Source of the DNA: an uncultured Bacteroidia bacterium
GTDB lineage: Bacteria; Bacteroidota; Bacteroidia; Bacteroidales; UBA932
Direction of reading: 5' to 3'
NCBI GenBank assembly: GCA_902778105.1
Contig: CACYWN010000014.1
Location: forward strand, 1-64,000
Length of the DNA: 64,000 nt
Under the pieces are notes generated by a model, which was given only the letters and a program-made list of their open reading frames with translations, ran no database searches and was not told the DNA's origin. The first letter of the stretch is position 1, and each line of letters opens with the position of its first letter. The position numbers and the translations under genes were made by a program. Below are positions 54,843-64,000 of the stretch, in pieces.

Positions 54843-56818
54843 TATCTTTCCACAATGTAGATCGCGAAGGTGAGCGGTTCCACGGTGGCGGAGAGGGTCT
54901 TTCCCTCGCCGGTGAAAGCGGCCTTCACGGGAGTGATGAGGTCCGGAGTATCCAGGGTATTGTCCTCATAAAGGAGGTCGGAATGGAACTTCACGCACTC
55001 GACGGCCTTCACGGTCTCTTTCTTCTTGAGACCGGAGAAGGCGAATTCCACCTGCCGGGGCTCCTCTGACGTGTTGATCACCTTCACGTACACCTTGTCA
55101 CCGTCCTTGACGGCGCTGGCAAAGAGTCCGTCCTGGCCGGCAGCGCCGGTAACGTTGGCACCGTCCATCTTGAGCGTCAGCGCATTCTGGCCCTTGTACT
55201 GGCCATAGAGCTGCTGGACATGCCAGCTGGCGGTGCGCATGGAGCGGAGGTTGTCGTACCAGATGAGGTCCGGACGCCACTGCCAGCCCTCGATGTGGGC
55301 GAAGAGCGGAGCGTAGGTGGCCATGTGCACGATGTCGGCGTTGCGCTCGATGGTGGTCATGAAGGCAGCCTCGAGGAGGGAGGCGTAGAAGTGATTGTAC
55401 TTCCGGCCCTTGGCATGGCAGGCATACTCGCCGGCGAAGACCTTCGGGCCCTTGCGGTCGTAGTTGTCATAGCGGGCGCCCTGGGCGAGGAACCAGTCGT
55501 AAGGACGGTAGAAGTGCTCGTCCACGAGGTCGGCGCCGAGGCGCTTCATCTCGGGCCACAGGTAGTCGAACTGCTTGCCCTCGGAGTCCGGGCCGCTGGT
55601 ACCCACGATCTTGATTTCCGGATACGCGGCGCGGATGGCCTTCACAAAGGGCTCCAGGTGCTCGGGATAGATGGCGTCCCACTGCTCATTGCCGATGCCG
55701 ATGTACTTGAGGTTGAAGGGAGCCGGATGGCCCATGTCGGCGCGGACCTTGCCCCAGGTGGAGGTGACGGGGCCGTTGGCGAACTCGATGAGGTCCAAGG
55801 CATCCTGGATGAAAGGCTGGAGCTCGTCCACCGGGCAGTGCGCCGCGGGATCGTCATTCTGGAACTGGCAGGCGAGACCGCAGCTGAGAATCGGAAGCGG
55901 CTCGCTGCCGATCTCTTCGGAAAGCTGGAAGAACTCGAAGAAGCCCAGGCCGTAGCTCTGGAAATAGTCCGGATAGAAGCGGTGGGGGAAGGTGTATTCC
56001 CAACGGTTCTCGTTGATCGGGCGGTTCTCCACCGGACCGACGGTGTTCTTCCAGTTATAGCGGGTGGCGAGGTCGGCCCCCTCCACGATGCAGCCGCCGG
56101 GGAAACGGAAGATGCCGGGCTTGAGGTCGGCGAGGGCCTGTGCCAGGTCCTTGCGCATGCCGTTGCGATGACCCATCCAGGTGTCGGTCGGGAACAGGGA
56201 GATGTGCTCGAGGTCCACGGTCCTGCGGTCTCCCACCAGGAAGATGCGGAGGGTGCTCTTCGCCAGGGTCTCGGTGGGCGTGAGGATCACCTCATATTGC
56301 TTCCAGTCGGCGCCAGAGACCTTAAGGGGCTCCTGGCAGAGGGCCTGCTTCTCGCCCATGGAGGCGGTGTTCACCAGTTCGAGGCGGAGTTCGGAGGAGC
56401 CGCCGTCCGGGACGCGGGCCCATACGGTGAACCGGTAGGTTTCCCCGCCCTTCACGCCGATGCCGAAGAAACCTTCGTTGTCCAGGCCGGTCCATTTCTC
56501 CTTGTGACCGGGATTGACAAGCCGGACATAGTGCGGGCAGCGCTCGAACGGGCCGTCCTCCCGCACTTCCACCTTGCCGAAGGCCTTCCAGCCCTGGAGG
56601 GGGTCCTGCGGAAACTCGAAAGAGCGGTTCTTCACGAGCTCGGCGTACAGGCCGCCGTCGGCTGCGAAGTTGATGTCCTCGAAGAAAATGCCGTACATCG
56701 TAGGCTGGATGGGTGCGCCGACCTTCTTGAGGTCGATGTCCATGCGGTGGGTCTGCGCAAAGGCCGCCGCTCCGACAAGGAGGGCCGCCGCCGTGAGAAG
56801 AACTTTATTTCTGGTCAT
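54842..56818 (-). CDS. Alpha-L-arabinofuranosidase, GH51
   Basis: 658 aa, start MTRNKVLLTAAALLVGAAAFA (signal peptide). The catalytic TIM-barrel has IGIGNEQWD (acid/base Glu, near residue 376) and DLVDEHFYRPYDWF (nucleophile Glu, near 430). A carbohydrate-binding-like domain (about 70-190) is inserted near the N-terminus (VRLVNPGHKEKWTG, GGETYRFTVWARVPDGG), as in many Bacteroidetes GH51 enzymes. It trims arabinose from arabinan or arabinoxylan, presumably in the periplasm, serving the locus to its right. The stop lies inside the palindrome. Confidence 0.93.
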   Translation of the reverse strand: MTRNKVLLTAAALLVGAAAFAQTHRMDIDLKKVGAPIQPTMYGIFFEDINFAADGGLYAELVKNRSFEFPQDPLQGWKAFGKVEVREDGPFERCPHYVRLVNPGHKEKWTGLDNEGFFGIGVKGGETYRFTVWARVPDGGSSELRLELVNTASMGEKQALCQEPLKVSGADWKQYEVILTPTETLAKSTLRIFLVGDRRTVDLEHISLFPTDTWMGHRNGMRKDLAQALADLKPGIFRFPGGCIVEGADLATRYNWKNTVGPVENRPINENRWEYTFPHRFYPDYFQSYGLGFFEFFQLSEEIGSEPLPILSCGLACQFQNDDPAAHCPVDELQPFIQDALDLIEFANGPVTSTWGKVRADMGHPAPFNLKYIGIGNEQWDAIYPEHLEPFVKAIRAAYPEIKIVGTSGPDSEGKQFDYLWPEMKRLGADLVDEHFYRPYDWFLAQGARYDNYDRKGPKVFAGEYACHAKGRKYNHFYASLLEAAFMTTIERNADIVHMATYAPLFAHIEGWQWRPDLIWYDNLRSMRTASWHVQQLYGQYKGQNALTLKMDGANVTGAAGQDGLFASAVKDGDKVYVKVINTSEEPRQVEFAFSGLKKKETVKAVECVKFHSDLLYEDNTLDTPDLITPVKAAFTGEGKTLSATVEPLTFAIYIVER

Positions 56819-56847
56819 AGATACGGTTGAAATTAGCTTTAGATTTT

Positions 56848-56865
56848 CAAATGTACGCAAAAATA
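56848..56865 (-). promoter_or_regulatory. Two -7 boxes for the GH51 gene
   Basis: Minus strand TATTTTTG (56865-56858) and TACATTTG (56855-56848), both matching TAnnTTTG, 30-40 bases before the ATG. They abut the divergent promoter of the sensor gene. Confidence 0.6.
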
Positions 56866-56867
56866 CG

Positions 56868-56875
56868 TAAGTTTG
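56868..56875 (+). promoter_or_regulatory. -7 box for the propeller-AraC regulator
   Basis: TAAGTTTG matches TAnnTTTG. It ends 4 bases before the ATG at 56880, which favours the next in-frame ATG at 56895 as the start. Confidence 0.5.
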
Positions 56876-56894
56876 GAAAATGTTAGGTGGACAA

Positions 56895-59825
56895 ATGTAC
56901 TTTGGAGGTGTAAAATCCTTTTTCATCCTGGCCGCAGTCGTGGGCGGTCTGACCCTGTCCCTCCCCTCCCGTGGACAGGAATCTTTCACCGACCGGAGCC
57001 TCACCACGGTCCTGTCCATGGAGGAGGGTCTCCCCTGCAACTACATCGACGACCTCTGCCGCGACAGCGCCGGTTTCCTGTGGATAGCCACCTCGGGCGG
57101 CGGTCTGTGCCGATATGACGGTTACCAGTTCCTCACCTTCAGTTCCACCTCCGCCCGTCCCCTCAAGAGCAATTTCGTCCGCAACGTCTGCGAAGACCGC
57201 TTCCATCGGCTTTGGATCGGTTCGGAAGGCGGACTGGACCTGCTGGACCTGAGGACCCTGGAACTGCTGCCGCTGCCCCACCCCGACCTCGAAGAGGACG
57301 GCGGGAAACTCTGTTCCTTTCTCATGGCCGACGCGGCCGGGCATATCTGGTACAAGACCGGGAAAACCCTGCACCGGATCGGCTTCGACGGAGAAGGGAA
57401 TGTCACGGAGGTCATCTCCTACAGCCACGACGGGCTCTCCCCCGTCAACCTCGTCTTCCAGGACGTGGACGGCGACGGAACGGTCTGGGTGGGGCTGCAA
57501 GGGCGCCTGTACAAGATCCGGGAGACCCGTCCCGGCGTCCTGGACGCGGAGGAGCCCGTTCCGGGTTTCCGGTACGGCGAACGGACCTACCTGTCCGATT
57601 TCCTGCCCACCGGACAGGAACTCTGGATTTCCACGGAGGACGGCCTGTATTTCCTGAACCGTCCCACGGGGCAGTGGAAACATTATACCTATTCGGCCAC
57701 CGACCCGCATTCCCTGACCCAGAATTTCGTCACGAGCCTGGCCCGGACCCCGGCGGGGCAGCTGATTGCGACCACCCTGCACGGCTACAACCTGTACAAC
57801 CCGGTCACGGACGACTTCGCCCGTGTGGGCGGGGACGTCATCAACTGCGTCCGCGTTTTCGGGACAGACGTGCTGCTGGGAACCGAGACGGCCGGACTGC
57901 AGATTCTCTCTCCCAAACAGCTTTCCGTCACGAACCATGCCCACGATACCAAGAGCCCGGAGTCCCTTTCACCCGGAGCCGTCAATGCGGTCCTCGAGGA
58001 CCGGGAGGGACGCCTTTGGGTTGGGACCGTGGAGGGCGGCCTGAATATCCGGAAGCCCGGGAGCCGGGACTTCCGGCATCTCACCCACGAACGGGGCGGG
58101 CTGTGCCACAACAGCGTCAGCGCCCTCTGCGAGCTGCCCGGAGACCGGATGGCGGTGGGCACCTGGGGCGGCGGCATCGACATCGTCTCCCGCAAGGGTT
58201 CCTACCCGGTCCTGAAGCACCTGCAGCCGGGAAATCCCCGGCTGGACTATATCGGATCGCTGGATTATGACGAAAGGAACGGCCTTCTCTGGGTCGGGTC
58301 CAACCTGGGCGTTTACTGCTACGATTCCGAAAAGGATACGTGGTCTCCCGCCCTGGAGGAACAGGCCAGCGGGTGCATCGGTTCCTGCCTGGACAGTCGC
58401 GGAAACCTTTGGATCGGCTGCCGGGAAGGGCTCTATGTATTTGACATTCAAACCAATTCCCGGAAAATGGATGGGACTTTCCCCTTCCGGCACTATCCGT
58501 ACCGGCTGGACGCCCCGGAATCCGGCGTCCGGGAAATGGTGTGCTTCATCATCGAGGCTTCGGACGGGGCCGTCTGGCTCGGGAGCAACGGCGGCGGCGT
58601 GTACAAGGCCGCCCGGGAGGAGGACGGATCCTACACGTTCCAGGCCTATACGAGCCGACAGGGGCTGTCCAATGACCGCGTACGGGGTCTTGCGGAAGAT
58701 GCGGAGGGCAACATCTGGATCAGTACCGAGCATGGGCTGAACCGGTTGAACCCTGCTTCCGGTCTGATCTCCGCCTACTACCGGGAAGACGGTCTGGCCA
58801 GCACCCGATTCCACTGGAACAATGCCTGCTCCGGCGCGGACGGAATGCTTTACTTCGGCCAAGCGGAAGGACTTTCCGTCGTAGACCCCGCCAAGACGGG
58901 CAGTGACTCCTCCGAAAAGCCGTTCCGTTTCACCCGGATCAGCGTGGATGACCGGGATTACCGGGATCCTTTCCTGCAGGAAGTGAGGATCCACGAACGG
59001 AACCGGTCCGTCGACTTTGAATTTGCCCAACTCGCGGCCACCGGTTCCCGGCCGGCCTTCAAATACCGGCTGGAAGGGTTCGACACCGGCTGGAAGACGC
59101 TGCCTCAGGGTCGCCACGAAGCGACTTATTCCTCATTGCCGCATGGGAATTACCGATTCGTCGTACGCACGCAGCAACTCTCCGGTGACTCCTCCGAAGT
59201 CCTTTCCCTGGCCGTGAAGGTCGCTCCTTATTATTATAAGACCTGGTGGTTCCTCCTGCTTTGCGTGGGACTGGCTATCCTTACCGTCTATCTGGTTTCC
59301 ACCTGGCGCACACGCGCCCTCGTCCAACGGCAGGAACTGCTCCAGCGGACGGTGGAGGAACGCACGCGGGAAATCTCCCAGCAGAAAAAGCTCGTGGAGC
59401 AGAAGGCCGAGGAACTGGACCGGCAGAACCGCATCCTCCTCCGCCAGAACGAGGAACTGGCCGGGCACCGGCTCCTGTCCGCCCAGGAGCCCCAGCAGGA
59501 AGACCCGTTTGCGACAAAGGTCATCGACACCCTGCGGGCGCAGTACAAGAAGCCCGACCTGGACGTCACCGCCTTCTGCGCCGCCATGGGCATGAGCAAG
59601 ACCCTCCTGAACAAACGCATCCAGGAGACCTTCGGCCAGCCCATCGCCCAGTTCATCCGGACCTACCGTCTGTCCGTCGCCCGGGAGATGCTCCTGAACA
59701 ACCGGGGCAGCAAACTCATGAACATTTCCGAGATCGCCTACGAGGTCGGATTCAACGACCCCAAGTATTTCAGCCGCTGTTTTACGAAAGAATTCGGCGT
59801 CTCCCCCAGTTCCTTCCCTGAATAG
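56895..59825 (+). CDS. Membrane sensor with propeller domain fused directly to AraC
   Basis: 976 aa from MYFGGVKSFF. Signal/anchor at the N-terminus, then Reg_prop repeats forming two seven-bladed propellers (DSAGFLWIATSGGGLCRYD, DSRGNLWIGCREGLYVFD, DAEGNIWISTEHGLNRL). A Y_Y_Y domain (about 690-770), a transmembrane helix (about 778-803), a coiled coil (EERTREISQQKKLVEQKAEE) and a C-terminal AraC helix-turn-helix (about 875-975: NISEIAYEVGFNDPKYFSRC) follow. Unlike hybrid two-component systems it has no kinase, histidine or receiver domain between. It lies between the GH51 gene and the SusC locus and probably controls them upon oligosaccharide binding. Confidence 0.9.
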   Translation: MYFGGVKSFFILAAVVGGLTLSLPSRGQESFTDRSLTTVLSMEEGLPCNYIDDLCRDSAGFLWIATSGGGLCRYDGYQFLTFSSTSARPLKSNFVRNVCEDRFHRLWIGSEGGLDLLDLRTLELLPLPHPDLEEDGGKLCSFLMADAAGHIWYKTGKTLHRIGFDGEGNVTEVISYSHDGLSPVNLVFQDVDGDGTVWVGLQGRLYKIRETRPGVLDAEEPVPGFRYGERTYLSDFLPTGQELWISTEDGLYFLNRPTGQWKHYTYSATDPHSLTQNFVTSLARTPAGQLIATTLHGYNLYNPVTDDFARVGGDVINCVRVFGTDVLLGTETAGLQILSPKQLSVTNHAHDTKSPESLSPGAVNAVLEDREGRLWVGTVEGGLNIRKPGSRDFRHLTHERGGLCHNSVSALCELPGDRMAVGTWGGGIDIVSRKGSYPVLKHLQPGNPRLDYIGSLDYDERNGLLWVGSNLGVYCYDSEKDTWSPALEEQASGCIGSCLDSRGNLWIGCREGLYVFDIQTNSRKMDGTFPFRHYPYRLDAPESGVREMVCFIIEASDGAVWLGSNGGGVYKAAREEDGSYTFQAYTSRQGLSNDRVRGLAEDAEGNIWISTEHGLNRLNPASGLISAYYREDGLASTRFHWNNACSGADGMLYFGQAEGLSVVDPAKTGSDSSEKPFRFTRISVDDRDYRDPFLQEVRIHERNRSVDFEFAQLAATGSRPAFKYRLEGFDTGWKTLPQGRHEATYSSLPHGNYRFVVRTQQLSGDSSEVLSLAVKVAPYYYKTWWFLLLCVGLAILTVYLVSTWRTRALVQRQELLQRTVEERTREISQQKKLVEQKAEELDRQNRILLRQNEELAGHRLLSAQEPQQEDPFATKVIDTLRAQYKKPDLDVTAFCAAMGMSKTLLNKRIQETFGQPIAQFIRTYRLSVAREMLLNNRGSKLMNISEIAYEVGFNDPKYFSRCFTKEFGVSPSSFPE

Positions 59826-59885
59826 GGGTGGTCAAAAATCCACCTTTTATGGCAAATCGTACACCTCGCGCGTGCGATTTGTCCG

Positions 59886-59893
59886 TATTTTTG
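59886..59893 (+). promoter_or_regulatory. -7 box for the lipoprotein-SusC transcript
   Basis: TATTTTTG matches TAnnTTTG. About 60 nt of leader follow before the ATG at 59961. No clear -33 element. Confidence 0.6.
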
Positions 59894-59960
59894 CACCCGT
59901 TGACACATTTTCGCGAATGACACTTGGACATTTATCAACTAACCAATAAAAACCAACATT

Positions 59961-61703
59961 ATGCAACTACGGAAATTGATGCTTTTCGCGCTCGGCGCGG
60001 CTGCTGCGGCAGCGGTATCAGTCGGATGTTCTGATGTGTCCCTCTACAAGATCGACGCCCCGGACGACCTCCAGGCCCGGATCGACGAGATTGCGGAGCG
60101 GAACAAGCCGGTCGAGACGGACGGCAAAACCTCCGTCGTCGTCACGAAATTCGAGATCGGCGCCAGCGACTACTCCACCGGCTGGTGGGGCGACCACTCC
60201 CAGTCCTTCGAAGTGGCTCCCGGCAAACTCCTCCACATCGAATTCGACAACTACGGTGCCCGGGTGAACAACTGGAGCAACTGGAACCTCGCCCTCGTGA
60301 CCGTGGGCGGCGGCGCCCACAGCGCCGACGACGACGCCAGCTATGCCGAGTACTTCGTCATGCGTTCCGACCTGTACGGCTGGGGCAACGGCGACTACGA
60401 CGGCGGACTGATCTCCTCCGACTACGCTGAGGTAATCGGCGAGGTGGACGACATGTGGGCCGTGTTCCGCGACCTCATGTACGGTGCCCACGTAACCATC
60501 GAACTGGACCATTCCTCCACCGGTTACACCTACATGACCGCCACCGCCACCAGCGCGGACGGCGCCTATACCATCACCGAGACCTACAACCACCCGACGC
60601 CTTCCACCGCCAGCGTCTATGCCTTCCTCATCACCGACAACAGCTACATGGTGATGGACGCCGACCACTGCTGGACCGAGGACTCCAAGGTCACCGCCAT
60701 CGTGGACTATGACGCGGAATCCATCTCGGTCACCGGCACGCCCGTCTCCATCGAGCTCGGCAGCGAAGACTTCTGGGGCAACGGTGTCGCCACCGTGACC
60801 TTCGCGGACGGCTCTTCCACCGTCGTCGACCGCGAAGACATCGAGTTCGTCGCTCCGGACGTGACGACCGTGGGCACCAAGACCGTTGTCTATTCCTACA
60901 GCAAGACCAAACTCGGCAATTACGGCCGTTCCGTAGCCGGCTACTACACCATCGAGGTGACGAACCCGATCGTCGCCATCGAGGCCGAAGCCAACGCCTA
61001 CCTCATCGGCGGCGCCAAGCGGATCGCCCTCTCCAAGCAGGCGGTCAAGGTTACCGGCACCTATGCCGACGGCACCACCGCGGTCCTCCATGGCGGACAG
61101 TTCGAGATCGCCTTCACGAACGACCAGGTGGTCTATGACGGCGTTCCCGGCACCTATGAGGACGCCTTCACCGTCACCTACGCCAGCGCTTCCGGCGAAG
61201 CGATCACCGCTTCCGGCGACCTCGTGATCGCCGAGAGTTCCCTCCCGGCCCAGACCGAGCCCGTGGGCGCTCCCGACTTCACCAACGGCTGGTGGCTCAC
61301 TTTCTCCCAGGACTGGAAGGTCGCCCCGTACGAGAGCCAGACCGTCTCCCTGACCCTGAGCTCCGACAACCTCGGTAACTGGCACAGCCCGTGCACCATC
61401 CTCCGCAAGGCCGACCTGAGCGAATATCTCGTCGTCCGTCAGGACCACTACGGCTGGGGCGGTTCCTATGATGCCTGCGACAAGGCCAGCAACTGGAACT
61501 GGGATACCTTCGCCGGTGCCCTGAACGGCTCGAAGATCGCCATCACCGTGGCAAACGGCGGCGACGGCTTCGCCAGCATCCGCTATACCGTGACCGACGC
61601 CAATGGCGAGGAGCACTTCCAGTACTACGACCACATCGCGGTGGACAGCGGCGACCTCCAGTTCGCCCTCGTCTGCGAAGAGTCCTACCTTGTCTTCGAC
61701 TAA
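59961..61703 (+). CDS. Surface lipoprotein with duplicated domain and Ig-like core
   Basis: 580 aa. Lipobox SVGC (C23). Two related regions, about residues 60-230 (STGWWGDHSQSFEVAPGK, YFVMRSDLYGWG, ending SYMVMD) and 432-580 (TNGWWLTFSQDWKVAPYES, YLVVRQDHYGWG, ending SYLVFD), share order and motifs. Between them are two Ig-like regions with VTFADGSSTVVDRED and VTGTYADGTTAVLHGG. No catalytic motif is seen. The Trp-rich repeated domains suggest glycan binding. Expressed before the SusC gene, in place of the usual SusD. Confidence 0.8.
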   Translation: MQLRKLMLFALGAAAAAAVSVGCSDVSLYKIDAPDDLQARIDEIAERNKPVETDGKTSVVVTKFEIGASDYSTGWWGDHSQSFEVAPGKLLHIEFDNYGARVNNWSNWNLALVTVGGGAHSADDDASYAEYFVMRSDLYGWGNGDYDGGLISSDYAEVIGEVDDMWAVFRDLMYGAHVTIELDHSSTGYTYMTATATSADGAYTITETYNHPTPSTASVYAFLITDNSYMVMDADHCWTEDSKVTAIVDYDAESISVTGTPVSIELGSEDFWGNGVATVTFADGSSTVVDREDIEFVAPDVTTVGTKTVVYSYSKTKLGNYGRSVAGYYTIEVTNPIVAIEAEANAYLIGGAKRIALSKQAVKVTGTYADGTTAVLHGGQFEIAFTNDQVVYDGVPGTYEDAFTVTYASASGEAITASGDLVIAESSLPAQTEPVGAPDFTNGWWLTFSQDWKVAPYESQTVSLTLSSDNLGNWHSPCTILRKADLSEYLVVRQDHYGWGGSYDACDKASNWNWDTFAGALNGSKIAITVANGGDGFASIRYTVTDANGEEHFQYYDHIAVDSGDLQFALVCEESYLVFD

Positions 61704-61721
61704 CCTAACGACCGAAAGCAT

Positions 61722-64000
61722 ATGAAAAAGATATTTGCATCCCTCGCACTTTGCGGCCTGCTCCTCACCGCCCCCGCTGTCCTTTCCGGCAGCTTCGGCC
61801 TCGTCGCCCAGGCCCAGAACGACGTAACCGTGAGCGGTACCGTCGTGGATGAGAACGGCGAGCCCATCCTGGGCGCCGGCATCGTGGTGAAGGACACCAC
61901 GATCGGCACCACCGCCGACTTCGACGGCAACTTCTCCCTGACCGTTCCCGCCGGTTCCGTCCTCCAGTTCATCTCCGTGGGCTTCGAGACCGTGGAGAAG
62001 ACCGTGGACGTGGGCGGCGCCCTCGGCACCATCACGATGCCCACCGAGCACACCCTCCTGGACCAGGTGGTCGTCATCGGTTACGGTTCCCAGAAGAAGG
62101 TGGACCTGACCGGTTCGGTCGCCATCGTCGATGCCGACGAAATGAAGAAGGTCTCCAACTCCAACATCTCCACGATGCTGGAAGGTAAGGTCGCCGGTGT
62201 CCAGATCACTTCCGACGGCCAGCCGGGTGCCGATCCGGCCGTGCGCATCCGCGGTCTCGGCAGCTTCGGCGACACCAGCCCGCTGTACGTCATCGACGGC
62301 GTGCCGATGGGAACCTCCATCCGTGACTTCTCCCCGAACGACATCGAGACCATCCAGGTCCTCAAGGACGCTTCCGCGGCGGCCATCTACGGATCCCGCG
62401 CGGCGAACGGCGTCGTGATCATCACCACCAAGGGCGGCAAGAAGAACCAGCCCATGAAGGTGGACTACCGCGGCTATGTGGGTGTCGACAAGATCCGCAA
62501 GGGCGTGTATGACGTGATGGACGCCGCCCAGTACGGCGACTACGTCCGCACCGCCTATGCAGCCAGCGGCCAGAATATCCCTGCCGGCTATATCCAGGGG
62601 GATCCGAACTACCTCGATCCGGCCACCAACAACACCGACTGGTTCAACGAAATGTTCAAGACCGGTATCCGCCAGAACCACAACGTGAACCTCTCCGGCG
62701 GCGGCGAGAACAACACCTACAACATCGGCCTGGACTACTTCTCCCAGCGCGGCACGATGGTGGGCGCCGGTCCTAACTACGACCGTTTCACCGCCCGTGT
62801 GAACAACACCATGGACACCAAGTTCATCAAGTTCCGCACCGGTATCGTCTACTCCCACAGCAAGCAGGACAACATGGCCCTCTCCAACGCCAACGAGTAT
62901 GTCCAGGGCCTGTACGGCGGCCAGTACCCCGTGATGGCTTCCGCCCTGATCATGCCTCCGACCTACAAGGCCTATGACGATCGCACCTGGGTCCTCGACG
63001 ACATCATCCCGATGGCCAGCGAGTACAGCTACGACTCCTTCGGCTTCGGCACCTATTATAATGACGTGCACGGCGACCTCCGTCTGGCGAACCCGCTGCT
63101 GTACAACAACCTCCTCACCCGCAACACCACGGTGGACCGCATCGTTGCGACCGGCACCGCCAACGTGGACCTGCTGGGCATGGTGGGCGTCAAGTCCTCC
63201 AATCACAGCCTCAGCTACAACCTGAACCTCTCCTACAGCCGCACCTACGCCAAGGACTTCACGTTCGTCCCTTCGTTCATCGCCAGCAACTTCAACTACC
63301 TGGACAAGAACAACGAACGTCTCAGCGAAGGCTACCGCAGCTACTCCGACGGCCTGGTGGAGAACTACCTCACCTATGACGGCAAGCTGGGCAACCACCA
63401 CCTGAACGCCGTGGCCGGTATCACTTACGAGGTGGAAAACTACCACACGCTGACGGGCGTCGGCATCAACATGCCGGAGCCGTACTACCTCCAGGTGAGC
63501 AACGGCAACACCCGCGACGCCGGTTCCTACGAGAACGAGCACAAGCTGGCCTCCTACATCGGCCGTATAAACTACGACTACGACAGCCGCTACCTGTTCC
63601 AGGCCACCGTCCGTCGGGACGGTTCCTCCCGCCTGAGTCCCGAAGACCGCTGGGAGTGGTTCCCTTCCGCCTCCATCGGCTGGCGCATCGACAAGGAGCC
63701 CTTCTTCGCCGTGGACCCGCAGCTGGTGAGCCTCCTGAAATTCCGCGCCAGCTATGGCGTACTCGGTAACGAGAACATCGGCGAATACCAGTACATGAGC
63801 ACCATGGCCCGCAACAACTACACCTACAGCTTCGGAGGCACCAAGGTGAACGGTTCCGCCATCGTGGACTTCGTCAACCGGAAGATCCGCTGGGAGAAGA
63901 AGAAGACCCTGGACGTCGGTTTCGACTACGCGATGTTCGGCGGCGCCCTCGAGTTCACCGCCGACTGGTACAACGCCAAGTCCGAGGACCTGCTGTTCGG
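61722..64000 (+). CDS. SusC-like TonB-linked outer-membrane receptor, partial
   Basis: Open from ATG 61722 to the window end (about 759 codons). Signal peptide MKKIFASLALCGLLLTAPAV, carboxypeptidase-D regulatory-like domain (TVSGTVVDENGEPILGAGIV), TonB-box region VVVIGYGSQKKVDLTGSVAI, plug with SPLYVIDGVPMGTSI and SAAAIYGSRAANGVVII, then barrel. It would import oligosaccharides in the locus. The gene's end and any SusD are outside the window. 18 bases after the lipoprotein gene. Confidence 0.95.
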   Translation, partial: MKKIFASLALCGLLLTAPAVLSGSFGLVAQAQNDVTVSGTVVDENGEPILGAGIVVKDTTIGTTADFDGNFSLTVPAGSVLQFISVGFETVEKTVDVGGALGTITMPTEHTLLDQVVVIGYGSQKKVDLTGSVAIVDADEMKKVSNSNISTMLEGKVAGVQITSDGQPGADPAVRIRGLGSFGDTSPLYVIDGVPMGTSIRDFSPNDIETIQVLKDASAAAIYGSRAANGVVIITTKGGKKNQPMKVDYRGYVGVDKIRKGVYDVMDAAQYGDYVRTAYAASGQNIPAGYIQGDPNYLDPATNNTDWFNEMFKTGIRQNHNVNLSGGGENNTYNIGLDYFSQRGTMVGAGPNYDRFTARVNNTMDTKFIKFRTGIVYSHSKQDNMALSNANEYVQGLYGGQYPVMASALIMPPTYKAYDDRTWVLDDIIPMASEYSYDSFGFGTYYNDVHGDLRLANPLLYNNLLTRNTTVDRIVATGTANVDLLGMVGVKSSNHSLSYNLNLSYSRTYAKDFTFVPSFIASNFNYLDKNNERLSEGYRSYSDGLVENYLTYDGKLGNHHLNAVAGITYEVENYHTLTGVGINMPEPYYLQVSNGNTRDAGSYENEHKLASYIGRINYDYDSRYLFQATVRRDGSSRLSPEDRWEWFPSASIGWRIDKEPFFAVDPQLVSLLKFRASYGVLGNENIGEYQYMSTMARNNYTYSFGGTKVNGSAIVDFVNRKIRWEKKKTLDVGFDYAMFGGALEFTADWYNAKSEDLLF

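Noticed and set aside
60018-63542. 3.5-kb minus-strand frame opposite the lipoprotein and SusC genes
   Set aside because: Antisense of genes with signal peptides, lipobox and TonB-plug motifs; its peptide is biased in Val, Gly and His, typical of shadows in GC-rich DNA.

Overview
The window looks like a chromosomal segment of an anaerobic, GC-rich member of the Bacteroidales, probably from a gut or rumen setting. The pointers are: a SusC-type TonB-linked receptor, TonB receptor/DUF4249 and LytS/LytTR gene sets, Bacteroidetes-style promoters (TAnnTTTG -7 boxes, often at ATG-proximal positions, with few Shine-Dalgarno sites), the short lysine-type serA next to serC, and hydrogen metabolism by [FeFe] hydrogenase. 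No rRNA, tRNA or CRISPR array was recognised. Family-level placement (Rikenellaceae- or Cryptobacteroides-like) is only a guess from GC content.

Layout. 1-16 kb is mostly housekeeping: the end of efp, an NtrC-like regulator, cmk-ispH, lptB/dnaX, a secreted protein plus an M16 peptidase, an SPFH protein, metG-dnaG, and the hydrogenase maturases hydG-hydF. 16-23 kb is an accessory island with visibly lower GC in its right half: a DUF4249 lipoprotein, a TonB receptor, a lipoprotein and an unknown gene, read away from a LytS/LytTR two-component pair. 23.3-31.6 kb is one long minus-strand hydrogenase region: a Cys-less HndB-like protein, HydB, HydA and HydC (electron-bifurcating type), then a second, putatively sensory [FeFe] hydrogenase with two DRTGG proteins, two small ATPases and a PHP phosphoesterase. 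31.7-36.7 kb holds an SSB-like OB protein, an FKBP isomerase, recQ and an outer-membrane barrel.

36.9-47.2 kb is the most striking part. A two-module NRPS (C-A-T-C-A-T-R, 2391 aa) ends in a reductase and is followed at once by an RsbU-type phosphatase with a fused anti-sigma-like ATPase and by a STAS protein. A phosphopantetheinyl transferase is transcribed divergently. The layout suggests a self-contained unit making an N-capped dipeptide aldehyde (or a cyclised derivative), with a partner-switching regulator in the same operon. 47.2-52.6 kb carries DUF1015, serA and serC. Between DUF1015 and serA lie a SANT/Myb-like protein and a REP-transposase-like gene bordered by GCAGACC/CCGCAAACCCC repeats, and a large stem-loop element separates serA from serC. 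52.6-54.7 kb has a YigZ protein, a pRiA4b ORF-3-like protein and miaA. 54.8-64 kb is the start of a polysaccharide utilisation locus: a GH51 arabinofuranosidase, a membrane sensor fused directly to an AraC domain, a lipoprotein with a duplicated domain, and a SusC homologue cut by the window end.

A recurring theme is dispersed palindromic DNA. The same GATTCCTTC...GAAGGAATC element sits in frame inside the M16 peptidase gene, in mixed form inside metG, and exactly between the convergent stops of miaA and the arabinofuranosidase gene.
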